Assembly: GCF_000247995.1 (NCBI RefSeq)
Contig: NZ_BAFE01000052.1
Coordinates: 1 to 64,000 of the forward strand
Source of the DNA: Mobilicoccus pelagius NBRC 104925
GTDB taxonomy: Bacteria; Actinomycetota; Actinomycetes; Actinomycetales; Dermatophilaceae
Length of the DNA: 64,000 nt
Reading direction: 5' to 3'
Under the pieces are notes generated by a model. The model worked only from the letters and a program-made list of their open reading frames with translations, made no database searches and was not told the origin of the DNA. This document shows positions 7,736-17,204 of the stretch, in pieces; the first letter of the stretch is position 1, and every line of letters starts with the position of its first letter. Position numbers and translations under genes: made by a program.

Positions 7736-9493
7736 ATGTTCCACAGCAGCGGAAACTACGAGGCCTTCGCCCGACCCCGCCCCGTCAAGGATGCGAAAGA
7801 CGTCCACGCCTGGTACGTGGGTGGCGGACTCGCGTCCCTGTCGAGCGCCGTGTTCCTCATCCGCGACGCGGGGGTGCCCGGCCGCAACATCACGATCCTC
7901 GAGAAGAGCGAGCTCGCCGGCGGTGCCCTCGACGGCATCGAGGAGCCCGAGCGCGGGTTCGTCATTCGCGGCGGCCGCGAGATGGAGGACCACTTCGAGT
8001 GCCTGTGGGACTGCTTCCGCAGCATCCCCTCCCTCGAGGTCGAGGGCGCCTCGGTGCTCGACGAGTTCTACTGGCTCAACAAGGACGACCCGAACTACAG
8101 CCTCTGCCGCGCCACGGTCAACCGCGGTCAGGACGCCCAGACGCGGAACATGTTCACCCTGACCGACAAGGCGCAGAAGGAACTCGTCAAGGTCTTCATG
8201 GCGACCCGCGAGCAGATGGAGGGCAAGCGGATCGACGAGGTCTTCGGCCGCGAGTTCCTCGACTCCAACTTCTGGATGTACTGGCGCACGATGTTCGCGT
8301 TCGAGGAGTGGCACTCGGCGCTCGAGATGAAGCTCTACCTCCACCGCTTCGTCCACCACATCGGCGGCCTGCCCGACTTCTCCGCGCTCAAGTTCACGAA
8401 GTACAACCAGTACGAGTCACTCGTGCTCCCCATGACGAGCTGGCTCATCGACCAAGGCGTCAACTTCACCTACGGCGCCGACGTCACCGACGTCGACTTC
8501 GCCTTCGCCGGGTCGCGCAAGACCGCGACCCGCATCCACTTCACCCAGGAGGGAGAGAAGCGCACCGTCGACCTCGGCGAGCACGACTACGTCTTCATGA
8601 CGATCGGCTCCCTCGTCGACAACTCCGACCTGGGCGACCAGCACACGCCGGCCGAACTCGACCGCGGCCCCGCCTCCGCCTGGGATCTGTGGAAGCGCAT
8701 CGCCCGCAAGGACCCGAGCTTCGGCCGCCCCGAGGTGTTCTGCAGCAACATCGACGAGACCAAGTGGGAGTCCGCCACCGTCACCACCCTCGACGCGCGC
8801 ATCCCCGAATACATCCGCAAGATCGCCAAGCGCGACCCGTTCAGCGGCCGCGTCGTCACCGGCGGCATCGTCACCGCCAAGGACTCCTCCTGGCTCATGT
8901 CGTGGACGGTCAACCGTCAGCCGCACTTCAAGGCGCAGAAGCCCGACCAGATCGTCGTGTGGGTCTACGGCCTCTTCGCCGACCGGCCCGGCGACTACGT
9001 CAAGAAGACGATGCAGGAGTGCACCGGCGAGGAGATCACCGCGGAGTGGCTGTACCACATGGGTGTTCCCGTCGAGGACATCCCGGAGCTCGCCGCGAAC
9101 GGCGCCAAGTGCGTGCCGGTGATGATGCCGTACGTCACGTCGTTCTTCATGCCGCGTCACGCCGGCGACCGTCCCGAGGTCGTGCCCGCGGGTGCGACGA
9201 ACTTCGCCTTCCTCGGCCAGTTCGCCGAGACGGGGCGCGACTGCATCTTCACCACGGAGTATTCGGTGCGCACCGGCATGGAGGCGGTCTACACCCTCCT
9301 CGGCGTCGAACGCGGCGTGCCCGAGACGTTCAACTCCACGTACGACGTGCGCACCCTCCTCGCCGCCACCTCCCGGCTGCGTGACGGGGACAAGCTCCAC
9401 CTGCCGCTCACCCGGTTCGTGCCCACGCGTGTCGTCGACAAGCTCGCCCACACCCAGGTGGGCCGCCTCGTCACGGAGTCCGGTCTGCTCTGA
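7736..9493 (+). CDS. ohyA: Oleate hydratase (FAD-dependent fatty acid double-bond hydratase)
   Basis: 585 residues, matching the myosin-cross-reactive-antigen family now known as oleate hydratase: adds water to cis-9 double bonds, making 10-hydroxystearate from oleate. The FAD-binding Rossmann motif YVGGGLASLSSAVFL lies at about 27-41, and the family signature RGGREMEDHFECLWD at 78-92 includes the catalytic acidic region. The length is typical. AGGGAGAG upstream is the ribosome binding site. Known roles are detoxifying unsaturated fatty acids and altering host lipids. Single-gene unit followed by a strong terminator and controlled by the divergent TetR protein. Confidence 0.95.
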   Translation: MFHSSGNYEAFARPRPVKDAKDVHAWYVGGGLASLSSAVFLIRDAGVPGRNITILEKSELAGGALDGIEEPERGFVIRGGREMEDHFECLWDCFRSIPSLEVEGASVLDEFYWLNKDDPNYSLCRATVNRGQDAQTRNMFTLTDKAQKELVKVFMATREQMEGKRIDEVFGREFLDSNFWMYWRTMFAFEEWHSALEMKLYLHRFVHHIGGLPDFSALKFTKYNQYESLVLPMTSWLIDQGVNFTYGADVTDVDFAFAGSRKTATRIHFTQEGEKRTVDLGEHDYVFMTIGSLVDNSDLGDQHTPAELDRGPASAWDLWKRIARKDPSFGRPEVFCSNIDETKWESATVTTLDARIPEYIRKIAKRDPFSGRVVTGGIVTAKDSSWLMSWTVNRQPHFKAQKPDQIVVWVYGLFADRPGDYVKKTMQECTGEEITAEWLYHMGVPVEDIPELAANGAKCVPVMMPYVTSFFMPRHAGDRPEVVPAGATNFAFLGQFAETGRDCIFTTEYSVRTGMEAVYTLLGVERGVPETFNSTYDVRTLLAATSRLRDGDKLHLPLTRFVPTRVVDKLAHTQVGRLVTESGLL

Positions 9494-9512
9494 GGCGCCC
9501 CGCCCACGACAC

Positions 9513-9559
9513 CGGGCCCCGAGGTCTCCCGCCCACACCGCGGGAAGCCTCGGGGCCCG
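9513..9559 (+). terminator. Strong hairpin after oleate hydratase
   Basis: CGGGCCCCGAGG (9513-9524) pairs perfectly with CCTCGGGGCCCG (9548-9559), with an additional inner TCCCGC/GCGGGA pairing. Confidence 0.8.
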
Positions 9560-9572
9560 CGTGCATCGGCGG

Positions 9573-9578
9573 GATAAT
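9573..9578 (+). promoter_or_regulatory. -10 element GATAAT of the aminotransferase gene
   Basis: GATAAT matches TATAAT at five of six positions and lies 35 nt before the ATG at 9614, right after the preceding terminator. Confidence 0.5.
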
Positions 9579-9613
9579 CTCGCACTGCCGCAGACCCGAG
9601 CCGAGGAGTGCAG

Positions 9614-10888
9614 ATGACCGACAGCATCGACCGCGAGGCCCTCGCCGCCGCACGCGAGTCCGCCCGTCCGCGTTACGAGGAGTTCAGCTCCTCCGGGCTC
9701 AAGCTCGACATCACGCGCGGCAAGCCGTGCACGGCGCAGCTCGACCTCGCCGAGGACCTGCTCGTCGCGTTGAAGCCGGGTGACCACAGCACCGAGGCCG
9801 AGGGGGACCTCCGCAATTACGGCGGCGCCGCCAAGGGCGTCCTCGCGCTCCGCGAGATGTTCTCGCCGCTCGTCGATGTGCCCGCCGACCAGCTCGTCGC
9901 CCGCGACAACTCCTCGCTGTCGCTCATGCACTTCTGCGTCGCGAGCAGCTTCTTCCGCGCCCTCCCCGGTGGCGAAAAGCCCTGGGCCGGTGAGGAGGTC
10001 GTCTTCCTCGCCCCCGCCCCCGGGTATGACCGTCACTTCTCCGTGTGCGAGGAACTCGGCGTGCAGCTCCGCACCGTCGCGATGACACCGGAGGGTCCCG
10101 ACATGGACGAGGTCGAGCGCCTCGTCGCCGAGGACGCCCGCATCAAGGGCATCTGGTGCGTTCCCAAGTACAGCAACCCCACCGGCATCACGTTCTCCGA
10201 CGAGGTCGTCCGCCGCCTCGCAGAGATGCCCACCGCCGCACCGGACTTCCGCATCTACTGGGACAACGCCTACGCGATCCACCACGTCCGCGCCCAGCAC
10301 GACCGCCTCGCCTCGATCCTCGACGCGTGCGCGAAGGCCGGCAACGAGGACCGTGCGTTCGTCTTCGCCTCGACCTCCAAGGTCACCTTCGCCGGCGGCG
10401 GCGTCTCGTTCTTCGGCTCCTCCCAGGCGAACGTCGCGTGGTTCCTCGCCCGCGACTCGATGCGCTCGATCGGCCCCGACAAGGTCAACCAGCTCCGCCA
10501 CGTCCGGTTCTTCGGCGACACCGCCGGGGTCGAGGCGCACATGGAGAAGCACCGCGAGATCCTCGAGCCCAAGTTCGACGCCGTGGCCACGGCCCTCGAC
10601 GCCGACCTCACCCCACTCGGCATCGCCTCGTGGAGCGACCCCAACGGCGGGTACTTCGTGAGCCTCGACGTCGTGCCCGGCACGGCCAGGCGCATCGTCC
10701 AGCTCGCCAAGGATGCGGGCGTCGCCCTCACCCCCGCAGGGGCGACGTTCCCCGGTGGCGACGACCCGGAGGACCGCAACATCCGCATCGCGCCGAGCTA
10801 CCCCACCACCGAGGAGCTCGACACGGCCCTCCAGGTGCTCACGACCTGCGTGATCCTCGCCGCGGGCGAGGCGCTCCTCGACGCCTGA
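9614..10888 (+). CDS. Aspartate aminotransferase, class Ic type
   Basis: 424 residues, fold-type I PLP aminotransferase of the subgroup found in actinobacteria (Corynebacterium AspT-like), interconverting aspartate + 2-oxoglutarate and oxaloacetate + glutamate. Lys256 in STSKVTFAGGG is the PLP lysine; Asp217 in YWDNAYAIHHV and Asn188 in YSNPTG are cofactor ligands. Start taken at ATG 9614 with GAGGAG 5 nt upstream, rather than GTG 9608, which overlaps that site. Stand-alone gene between two terminators. Narrower substrate specificity cannot be read from sequence. Confidence 0.9.
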   Translation: MTDSIDREALAAARESARPRYEEFSSSGLKLDITRGKPCTAQLDLAEDLLVALKPGDHSTEAEGDLRNYGGAAKGVLALREMFSPLVDVPADQLVARDNSSLSLMHFCVASSFFRALPGGEKPWAGEEVVFLAPAPGYDRHFSVCEELGVQLRTVAMTPEGPDMDEVERLVAEDARIKGIWCVPKYSNPTGITFSDEVVRRLAEMPTAAPDFRIYWDNAYAIHHVRAQHDRLASILDACAKAGNEDRAFVFASTSKVTFAGGGVSFFGSSQANVAWFLARDSMRSIGPDKVNQLRHVRFFGDTAGVEAHMEKHREILEPKFDAVATALDADLTPLGIASWSDPNGGYFVSLDVVPGTARRIVQLAKDAGVALTPAGATFPGGDDPEDRNIRIAPSYPTTEELDTALQVLTTCVILAAGEALLDA

Positions 10889-10901
10889 CGCACCGGCGCC
10901 C

Positions 10902-10946
10902 CGAACGGCGCACCCCCCCGGATCACCCGGGGCGGTGCGCCGTTCG
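10902..10946 (+). terminator. Hairpin after the aspartate aminotransferase gene
   Basis: CGAACGGCGCACC (10902-10914) pairs with GGTGCGCCGTTCG (10934-10946), 13 bp, with an inner CCCC/GGGG extension. Confidence 0.8.
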
Positions 10947-10976
10947 TCGTCCGGCCCCGACACCGGTGGGCGGGCG

Positions 10977-10982
10977 TAGAGT
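10977..10982 (+). promoter_or_regulatory. -10 element TAGAGT, leaderless arrangement, SDR remnant
   Basis: TAGAGT ends 7 nt before the ATG at 10990, so transcription would begin at or near the start codon; no Shine-Dalgarno is present. Confidence 0.5.
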
Positions 10983-10989
10983 GCGCCGC

Positions 10990-11310
10990 ATGTCAACGCG
11001 GATCGCTCTCATCACGGGCGCCTACAAGGGAATCGGTCTCGAGACGGCCCGACAGCTCGGAGCGCGGGGGATGACGGTGCTGCTCGGCTCGCGGAACGTC
11101 GGCCGGGACACCGAGGCGGAACGCACCCTGCGCGAGCAGGGGATCGACGCCCATACCGTGCCGCTCGAGGTCGGCATCCGGGCCGTCCATGCCGGCGCCG
11201 AGCCGAGCGCCCACCTCGCGACCCTCCCCGACGGCGGTCCCGCCGGCACCCTCTACCGCTGCCGGTCGACCCGCGAGGGTGACGGCGGCTACGAGGAACT
11301 CCCGTGGTGA
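10990..11310 (+). pseudogene. Short-chain dehydrogenase with internal deletion
   Basis: 106 codons. The first 55 or so are a canonical SDR N-terminus: ITGAYKGIGLETARQL (the TGxxxGIG cofactor motif), then LLGSRNVGRD and an Asp/Glu-poor strand. After residue about 60 the frame jumps to a typical SDR C-terminal end (PSAHLATLPDGGPAGTLYR...). The central 120-140 residues of the family, with the NNAG motif and catalytic Ser-Tyr-Lys, are absent. The frame stays open through the junction, so this is an in-frame deletion, not a frameshift. A catalytically dead remnant; it still has a plausible leaderless promoter and lies 55 nt upstream of the xylulokinase gene, whose transcription may depend on it. 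Confidence 0.72.
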
Positions 11311-11365
11311 CCTGCGTCGACGCCACCCACGCGGCCTGCGCCGCCTGCGCCTGGGCGGCCCGACG

Positions 11366-12808
11366 GTGACCCTCGTCGTCGGAGTCGACTCCTCCACCCA
11401 GTCGTGCAAGGTCCTCGTCCGCGACGCCGACACCGGTGCCCTCGTGCGACAGGCCACCGCACCGCACCCGGACGGGACGGAGGTCGACCCGCAGGCGTGG
11501 TGGGACGCGCTCCATGCCGCGCTCACCGACGCCGACGTCGCGTGGGACTCCGCGGGGGACGTCGCCGCCCTGTCCGTCGGCGGGCAGCAGCACGGGATGG
11601 TCGCCCTCGACGCCGAGGGCGAGGTCGTGCGCCCGGCCCTCCTGTGGAACGACACCCGCTCCGCCGAGGCCGCCCGTGCGCTCACCCGCGAACTCGGCGA
11701 CTCCGAGGACGCCGGGCGACGCGCGTGGGTCGACGCCTGCGGCAGCGCGCTCGTCGCCGCGTTCACCGTCGCCAAGCTCCGGTGGCTCGCCGATCACGAG
11801 CCGGAGGCCGCCGCCCGCGTCGCCGCGGTCGTCCTCCCGCACGACTGGCTCACGTGGAAGCTCTCGGGCTCGACCGACCTGCATGACCTCACGACCGACC
11901 GCAGCGAGGCCTCCGGCACCGGCTACTGGGATCCGGTCGGCGGGGACTACCGGTACGACCTCCTCTCCCTCGCGCTGCGCCGGGACGTCACGGCGGACGA
12001 CGTCGCGCTTCCTCGGGTGGCCGCACCGTTCGAGGTCGTCGGACGCACGCCCGGCGGCATCGCGCTCGGCCCCGGTTGCGGCGACAACGCCGGCGCCGCG
12101 CTCGGGCTCCACCTCGGGGTGGGTGACGCGATGGTCTCCCTCGGCACCTCCGGGGTCGTCGCCGCCGTCACCTGCGCCCCGGCCGGCGACGTCACCGGCA
12201 CCGTCACGGGATTCGCCGACGGATCAGGCCGGTACCTCCCGCTCGCCTGCACGCTCAACGCGAGCCGGGTCCTCGACGCCGCCCGTCGCCTCCTCGGCGT
12301 CGACCACGCCGAGTTCGACCGCCTTGCCCTCGCCGCCGAACCCGGCGCCGGCGGCCTCGTCCACGTCCCCTACCTCGAGGGCGAACGCACCCCCGACCTC
12401 CCCGACGCGACCGGATCGCTGTTCGGGATGACCCTCGCCTCGACGACCAGGGAGAACCTCGCCCGCGCCGCCGTCGAGGGGCTCCTCTACCACCTCGGGG
12501 AATGCGTCGACGCGGTCCGCGGTCTCGGCCTCCCCGTCGAACGGGCGACGCTCGTCGGGGGTGCGGTGCGGTCTCGTGCCGTCGTCGATCTCGCCTCGGG
12601 GTGCCTCGGTGTGCCCGTCGCCGTGCCGACGCCGGGGGAGTACGTCGCCGACGGCGCCGCCCTCCAGGCCGCGACGGCACTCGCCGGTGCCGACCGGCCG
12701 CTCGACTGGCCTCTCGACGCGCCCGAGCCTCACGACGACCCTCCGCAGGACGCCGTCCGCGAGCGGTACCGGACCCACGCCGCCCGCGTCGCCCGCGACC
12801 CCTCCTGA
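11366..12808 (+). CDS. xylB: Xylulokinase (FGGY family)
   Basis: 480 residues; phosphorylates D-xylulose to xylulose 5-phosphate, feeding the pentose phosphate pathway. The N-terminal phosphate motif GVDSSTQSCK (residues 5-14), substrate motif SVGGQQHGMV (about 70-79), ALLWNDTRS (about 91-99), and the second-domain GDNAGAALG, SLGTSG and EGL motifs match XylB. GTG at 11366 is chosen because it places the conserved first strand at residues 2-8. It follows the SDR remnant directly, suggesting a former polyol/xylitol dehydrogenase-kinase pair. No xylose isomerase or transporter is in the window. Confidence 0.9.
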   Translation: MTLVVGVDSSTQSCKVLVRDADTGALVRQATAPHPDGTEVDPQAWWDALHAALTDADVAWDSAGDVAALSVGGQQHGMVALDAEGEVVRPALLWNDTRSAEAARALTRELGDSEDAGRRAWVDACGSALVAAFTVAKLRWLADHEPEAAARVAAVVLPHDWLTWKLSGSTDLHDLTTDRSEASGTGYWDPVGGDYRYDLLSLALRRDVTADDVALPRVAAPFEVVGRTPGGIALGPGCGDNAGAALGLHLGVGDAMVSLGTSGVVAAVTCAPAGDVTGTVTGFADGSGRYLPLACTLNASRVLDAARRLLGVDHAEFDRLALAAEPGAGGLVHVPYLEGERTPDLPDATGSLFGMTLASTTRENLARAAVEGLLYHLGECVDAVRGLGLPVERATLVGGAVRSRAVVDLASGCLGVPVAVPTPGEYVADGAALQAATALAGADRPLDWPLDAPEPHDDPPQDAVRERYRTHAARVARDPS

Positions 12809-12823
12809 CCCGCACGGGCAGGA

Positions 12824-12851
12824 CCCGTCCGTCCCATCTCATGCGGACGGG
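12824..12851. terminator. Hairpin between convergent xylB and acyl-CoA synthetase
   Basis: CCCGTCCG (12824-12831) and CGGACGGG (12844-12851), 8 bp with a 12-nt loop, 15 nt after the xylB stop. It can serve both convergent genes. Confidence 0.5.
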
Positions 12852-12944
12852 GCGCGACTCCCGCGGAGGCGAACGACCGGAACGACGGACCCGTTTCGAG
12901 GTGCCTCTCGCGGCAGCCTCCTCACCTGCGACGACGCATGGACA

Positions 12945-14471
12945 TCAGTCGAGGTGGGGACGCAACGACTCGGGGAGGGTGATCGCCCGCTTGAGGATCT
13001 TGTTCGTGCCGCCCTTGGGGAGGCCCTCGACGAACCACACGTGACGGGGAACCTTCGCGCCGCTGAGGTGGGCGCGGACGTGGGCCCGCAGCTCCGCCTC
13101 GTCTGCGTCCGCACCCTCCGCGAGGACGACGGCGGCTCCGACGACCTCACCGCGCACCGGGTCCGGCACGCCGAGCACGGCACACTCGGCGACGGCCGGG
13201 TGGGCGTAGAAGACCTCCTCGACCTCACGGGGGTAGACGTTCTCGCCGCCGACGATGACGAGGTCCTTCTTGCGGTCGACGATCGTGAGGAACCCGTCGT
13301 CGTCGAGGGTTCCGAGGTCACCGGTGCGGAGCCACCCGTCGGGGGAGAGGACGGCCGCGGTCGCCTCGGGCGCGTTCCAGTAGCCGCGCATGACGTTGTG
13401 CCCGCGGATCGCGACCTCGCCCACGGCGCCGATCTCGACGGGTTCGCCCGTCTCCTGGTCGACGACGCGGACCTCGACACCGGGCAGAGGAGTCCCGACC
13501 GTGCCGGGGCGGCAGCGCCCCTCGACGTTGAGGGTCGCCGTCGGCGAGGTCTCCGACAGCCCGTACCCCTCGAGGACGAGGACGCCGAAGCGTTCCTCGA
13601 CCCGGTGGAGCAGCTCCACGGCGAGGGGCGCACCGCTGCTGATCGTCATGCGCAGCGTCGAGAGGTCGTAGTCCTCGGGGGAGCGGGCGAGGAAGTGGAG
13701 GAGGGCCGTGTACATCGCGGGCACGGCGAGGAACACCGTGATGCCCTTCTCGCCGACGGACGCGAGGGTGTGGCGCGGATTGAAGACGGGGTGGAGGACG
13801 ACGTGGCTGCCCGCGAGGAGGGGCAGATTGAGGCAGCACGTCTGCCCGAAGGCGTGGAAGAGCGGAAGTGCACCGAGGACGACGTCGTCCGGGCCCATGT
13901 CGACGAGGTCACGGTCGACCTCCGCGTTGACCACAAGGTTGTCGTGCGTCAGCATCGCGCCCTTGGGCTCGCCCGTCGTCCCGGAGGTGTAGAGGAGGAC
14001 CGCAAGGTCGTCTCCGCGGCGTGGGACGAGCGGTGCATCCGGGTGGGAGGGGGCGAACTCGGGGAACGTCGCCGCGTCGAGCACCACGACCTCGACCCCG
14101 AGGGCCTCGCCGGCCGCCGCCGCGTCGCCCGCCTCGGTGAGGGCCGGGACCCCCGCCCAGGCGACGAGGAGTACCGGGTCGCAGTCGTCGAGGAGCCGAC
14201 GGAGCTCGGCGACGCGCAGCACCGGGTTGAGGGGGACGACGACGCCGCCCGCCCACGCGATCCCGTGGTAGAGGTACGCGAACTCGACGACGTTGGGGAC
14301 CGCGAGGGCGACCCGGTCGCCGGGACGGACGCGGCGCGCCACGAGGGCCGCGGCGACGTCACCGACGCGTTCGCCGAGCTCGGCGTAGGTGACGGTGCGG
14401 GTGTCGTCGCTGAGCGCGATCGACGTGGCGGACGACTCGACGCTGCGGGTGAGCATCTCGGTGAGGGTCAT
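12945..14471 (-). CDS. Long-chain fatty acid-CoA ligase / acyl-CoA synthetase
   Basis: 508 residues, ANL-superfamily enzyme making acyl-CoA from a fatty acid via an acyl-adenylate. ATP-binding P-loop YTSGTTGEPKG at 161-171; GYGLSET adenine-binding motif; GWLRTGD hinge; Lys491 in PKGGTNKILKR is the adenylation lysine. The protein is compact, as in soluble FadD13-like enzymes, with no membrane segment. It is monocistronic: on the minus strand CACAAT lies 5 nt upstream of its ATG, again a leaderless-like layout. With oleate hydratase nearby, it fits fatty-acid use. Chain length preference unknown. Confidence 0.9.
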   Translation of the reverse strand: MTLTEMLTRSVESSATSIALSDDTRTVTYAELGERVGDVAAALVARRVRPGDRVALAVPNVVEFAYLYHGIAWAGGVVVPLNPVLRVAELRRLLDDCDPVLLVAWAGVPALTEAGDAAAAGEALGVEVVVLDAATFPEFAPSHPDAPLVPRRGDDLAVLLYTSGTTGEPKGAMLTHDNLVVNAEVDRDLVDMGPDDVVLGALPLFHAFGQTCCLNLPLLAGSHVVLHPVFNPRHTLASVGEKGITVFLAVPAMYTALLHFLARSPEDYDLSTLRMTISSGAPLAVELLHRVEERFGVLVLEGYGLSETSPTATLNVEGRCRPGTVGTPLPGVEVRVVDQETGEPVEIGAVGEVAIRGHNVMRGYWNAPEATAAVLSPDGWLRTGDLGTLDDDGFLTIVDRKKDLVIVGGENVYPREVEEVFYAHPAVAECAVLGVPDPVRGEVVGAAVVLAEGADADEAELRAHVRAHLSGAKVPRHVWFVEGLPKGGTNKILKRAITLPESLRPHLD

Positions 14472-14543
14472 GCCTCATTGTGGGCGGGGGAGGGCGCCCT
14501 ACGGTCGCGAGCGGCGCAGACGGTCCGAGCCGTGACGCCGTAC

Positions 14544-16163
14544 CTACGACGCGTCCGGCGGACGCACGGCCGGCATGGGGCCGGTGGCGGGGGCGCCGGA
14601 GTCGAGGCGGGCGACCTGGTCGGCGAGCTCGAGGCCCGCACCCGAGGCGGCGTTGAACGCGGCGTCGGCACCGGCGGAGAGCGATCGTGCGACGCCCTCC
14701 TCGTAACGGACGGCGGTGGCGATGACGCCGCCGAACCCGGACGCGCGGAGGATCGCGACGGCCTCGGCGTTGTGGGCGGGCAGCGCGAGGACGACCATCC
14801 GGACCCTCTCCCGCCCGGTGAGGCGGGAGAAGAACTCCTCGTCGCTCGCGTCGGTCTCGACGACCTGGAGACCCGCGGCGGTGAGCTTGCGGACGCGGCC
14901 GTGGTCGCTGTCGATGCCGACGACGTGGAGGCCGTACGTGTCGGTGAGCTGGGTGAATGCGCTGCGGCCGACCCGGCCCAGGCCGACGACGAGCGCCTCG
15001 GCGCCGCTGACGTCGGCGGGCCGGTCCTCCGGGTGGAGCCTCGAGGGGTCCTGCGCCGGCATGCGACCCGCGAGGCGTTCGACGAGGGGCTGTCCGATGC
15101 CGTTGACGAAGGAGGACAGGACGAAGGCGAAGGACACGGCGAGGGAGAGGACGACGACCCACCGCTGGTCGAGGATCCCGGAGTCGGCCCCGATGGCCGC
15201 GACGATGAGCCCGAACTCGGAGAACTGCATGAGGGCGAACGCGACGAGCCAGCCGGTGCGGTGCCGCACCCGCATGGCCCGCAGGACGAGGACGTAGCCG
15301 AGGGCGTGGACCGGGAGGATGAGGAGGAGGAGCGCGGCGAGGCCGATCTCCCCGGCGGTCGGCAACCCGCCGAACATCCCGATGGAGAGGAAGAACCCGA
15401 CGAGGAGCAGCTCCTTGACGTGGAACAGCGACCGCGAGAGCTCGGAGGCCGACGGGTGGGAGGCGAGCATCGCGCCGACGACGAGCGCCCCGAGGTCGCC
15501 CTTGAGCCCGACGGACTCGAAGAGGAGGTAGCCCGGAACGAGGGCCATGAGGATGCCGAAGAGGGACTGCATCTCGCCGTGGCCGAGCCGCCCCCACACC
15601 GAGCGGAAGAGGCGGACCGCGGGCCAGAGGAGGACGAGCGCGAACGCCCACGGGCTCGGCAGGTGGCCGGTCGTCGCGGTGAGGAACACGACGGCGATGA
15701 CGTCCTGGACGACGAGCACGCCGATGGCGATGCGCGCGTAGAAGGCGTGCTCGTCACCGCGTTCCTCGATGAGCTTCATGACGAAGACGGTGCTCGAGAA
15801 CACGAGTCCGAGGGCGACGGTGGTGAGTGCGCCGACGCCGGCCCCCTGGAGCAGCGTGAACCCCATGACGCCGAGGCACCAGAGCCAGGCCATGCCCGTG
15901 AGGGTGCCGGCGACGCACGTGACGACGGTCGTCACCCAGACCTCCTTGGCGAGGAGGGTGCGCACGTCGAGCTTGAGACCGATCGCGAAGAGGAGAAGCG
16001 TCACGCCGAGGTCGGCGAGGGTGTGGATCTCCTCGGCCTGCACACCGAGCCCGCCGAGGGCGAACCCGGCGGCGAGGAACCCGACGAGCGGGGGGAGGCG
16101 GAGCAGCAGCGCGAGGTATCCCAGGGCGAACGTGACCGCGAGGATCGTCGCAGCGGTCTCCAT
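14544..16163 (-). CDS. Kef-type cation/proton antiporter with RCK domain
   Basis: 539 residues. About 12 hydrophobic spans form a CPA2 (KefB/KefC/YbaL-like) exchanger domain to residue about 370; a cytoplasmic RCK/TrkA-N domain follows, with nucleotide motif GLGRVGR at 394-400 and Asp30 of that domain (GIDSD) as ribose ligand. The start at 16163 is preferred: GAGGGAGA on the minus strand lies just upstream and the protein then begins METAATI directly at the first span. Likely effluxes K+ or Na+ against protons, gated by NAD(H) or similar. The short C-terminal tail after RCK lacks an RCK-C lobe. Confidence 0.88.
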   Translation of the reverse strand: METAATILAVTFALGYLALLLRLPPLVGFLAAGFALGGLGVQAEEIHTLADLGVTLLLFAIGLKLDVRTLLAKEVWVTTVVTCVAGTLTGMAWLWCLGVMGFTLLQGAGVGALTTVALGLVFSSTVFVMKLIEERGDEHAFYARIAIGVLVVQDVIAVVFLTATTGHLPSPWAFALVLLWPAVRLFRSVWGRLGHGEMQSLFGILMALVPGYLLFESVGLKGDLGALVVGAMLASHPSASELSRSLFHVKELLLVGFFLSIGMFGGLPTAGEIGLAALLLLILPVHALGYVLVLRAMRVRHRTGWLVAFALMQFSEFGLIVAAIGADSGILDQRWVVVLSLAVSFAFVLSSFVNGIGQPLVERLAGRMPAQDPSRLHPEDRPADVSGAEALVVGLGRVGRSAFTQLTDTYGLHVVGIDSDHGRVRKLTAAGLQVVETDASDEEFFSRLTGRERVRMVVLALPAHNAEAVAILRASGFGGVIATAVRYEEGVARSLSAGADAAFNAASGAGLELADQVARLDSGAPATGPMPAVRPPDAS

Positions 16164-16310
16164 CGGCGTCTCCCTCTCGTCGACGGCCCGGGACGCCGGA
16201 CAGCGGTCGGGGTCGAGCCTCAGGGTACCGACGCGGGAGGGGGGAGCCGCGCCACCCCCACGTCCCGTCATCGTCTCGTCCCGGGGCTGCCGGGGCCGAG
16301 GGTGACCGCG

Positions 16311-17204
16311 TCAGTCGTCGACGGCGTCGCGGCCCCGACGGACGATCTTGGGATCGGCCGGGTAGACGATCGAGGTGTCCTTGTCCTCGTAGTCGAACTG
16401 GTCCAGGAAGTACCGCATCGCGTTGATGCGGGCGCGCTTCTTGTCGTTGCTCTTGATCGTCATCCACGGCGCCCAGTCGGTGTCGGTGCGGAGGAACATC
16501 TCCTCCTTGGCCTCGGTGTACTTGTCCCACTTGTCGAGGGACTCGATGTCCATGGGCGAGAGCTTCCACCGGCGCACGGGGTCGATCTGGCGGATCGCGA
16601 AGCGGGTGCGCTGCTCGTGCGGGGTGACGGAGAACCAGAACTTCGTGAGGGTGACGCCCGCGTCGACGAGCATCTTCTCGAACACCGGGGCCTGGTCCAT
16701 GAAGAGTTCGTACTCGTCGTCGGTGCAGAACCCCATGACGCGTTCGACGCCGGCGCGGTTGTACCAGGACCGGTCGAACAGGGTCATGTCACCGGCCGTC
16801 GGCAGGTGCTCGACGTACCGCTGGAAGTACCACTCCCCGCGTTCCTTCTCGGTGGGTTTGGTGAGGGCGACGACGTGGGCCGAGCGCGGGTTGAGGTGCT
16901 CGGTGAACCGCTTGATCGTGCCGCCCTTCCCGGCGGCGTCGCGGCCCTCGAAGAGGATGACGTGCCGCCCGCCGACGTCCTGCGTCCAGTACTGGAACTT
17001 GAGGAGTTCCACCTGGAGCCGGTACTTCTCGTCGTCGTAGCGATCGCGCGGCAGACGCTCGTCGTAGGGGTAGGACTCCCGCCACGTGTCGACGGCGCGG
17101 CCACCCGGGTCGATGAGGTCGGGGTCGGAGCCGTGCTCGTCGCCGCGGACCGTGTACCCCTCGGCACGCATCTTGTCGATGTGTTCGCGCAGACCCATCT
17201 GCAT
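16311..17204 (-). CDS. ppk2: Polyphosphate kinase 2 (PPK2)
   Basis: 297 residues; one-domain PPK2 that transfers phosphate between polyphosphate and nucleotides. Walker A-like FEGRDAAGKGGTIKR at 85-99, the Walker B/lid motif DRSWYNRAGVERV at 144-156, and LSPMDIESLDKWDKY later are diagnostic. The length and single domain suit class I (NDP to NTP) enzymes, but the class cannot be fixed without alignment. ATG 17202-17204 is preceded by GGAGGAGG. It is transcribed divergently from mshB across a 400-bp gap. Confidence 0.92.
   Translation of the reverse strand: MQMGLREHIDKMRAEGYTVRGDEHGSDPDLIDPGGRAVDTWRESYPYDERLPRDRYDDEKYRLQVELLKFQYWTQDVGGRHVILFEGRDAAGKGGTIKRFTEHLNPRSAHVVALTKPTEKERGEWYFQRYVEHLPTAGDMTLFDRSWYNRAGVERVMGFCTDDEYELFMDQAPVFEKMLVDAGVTLTKFWFSVTPHEQRTRFAIRQIDPVRRWKLSPMDIESLDKWDKYTEAKEEMFLRTDTDWAPWMTIKSNDKKRARINAMRYFLDQFDYEDKDTSIVYPADPKIVRRGRDAVDD

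Noticed and set aside
8417..10996. Minus-strand open frame opposite oleate hydratase and the aminotransferase
   Set aside because: Antisense of two recognised genes, no family features.
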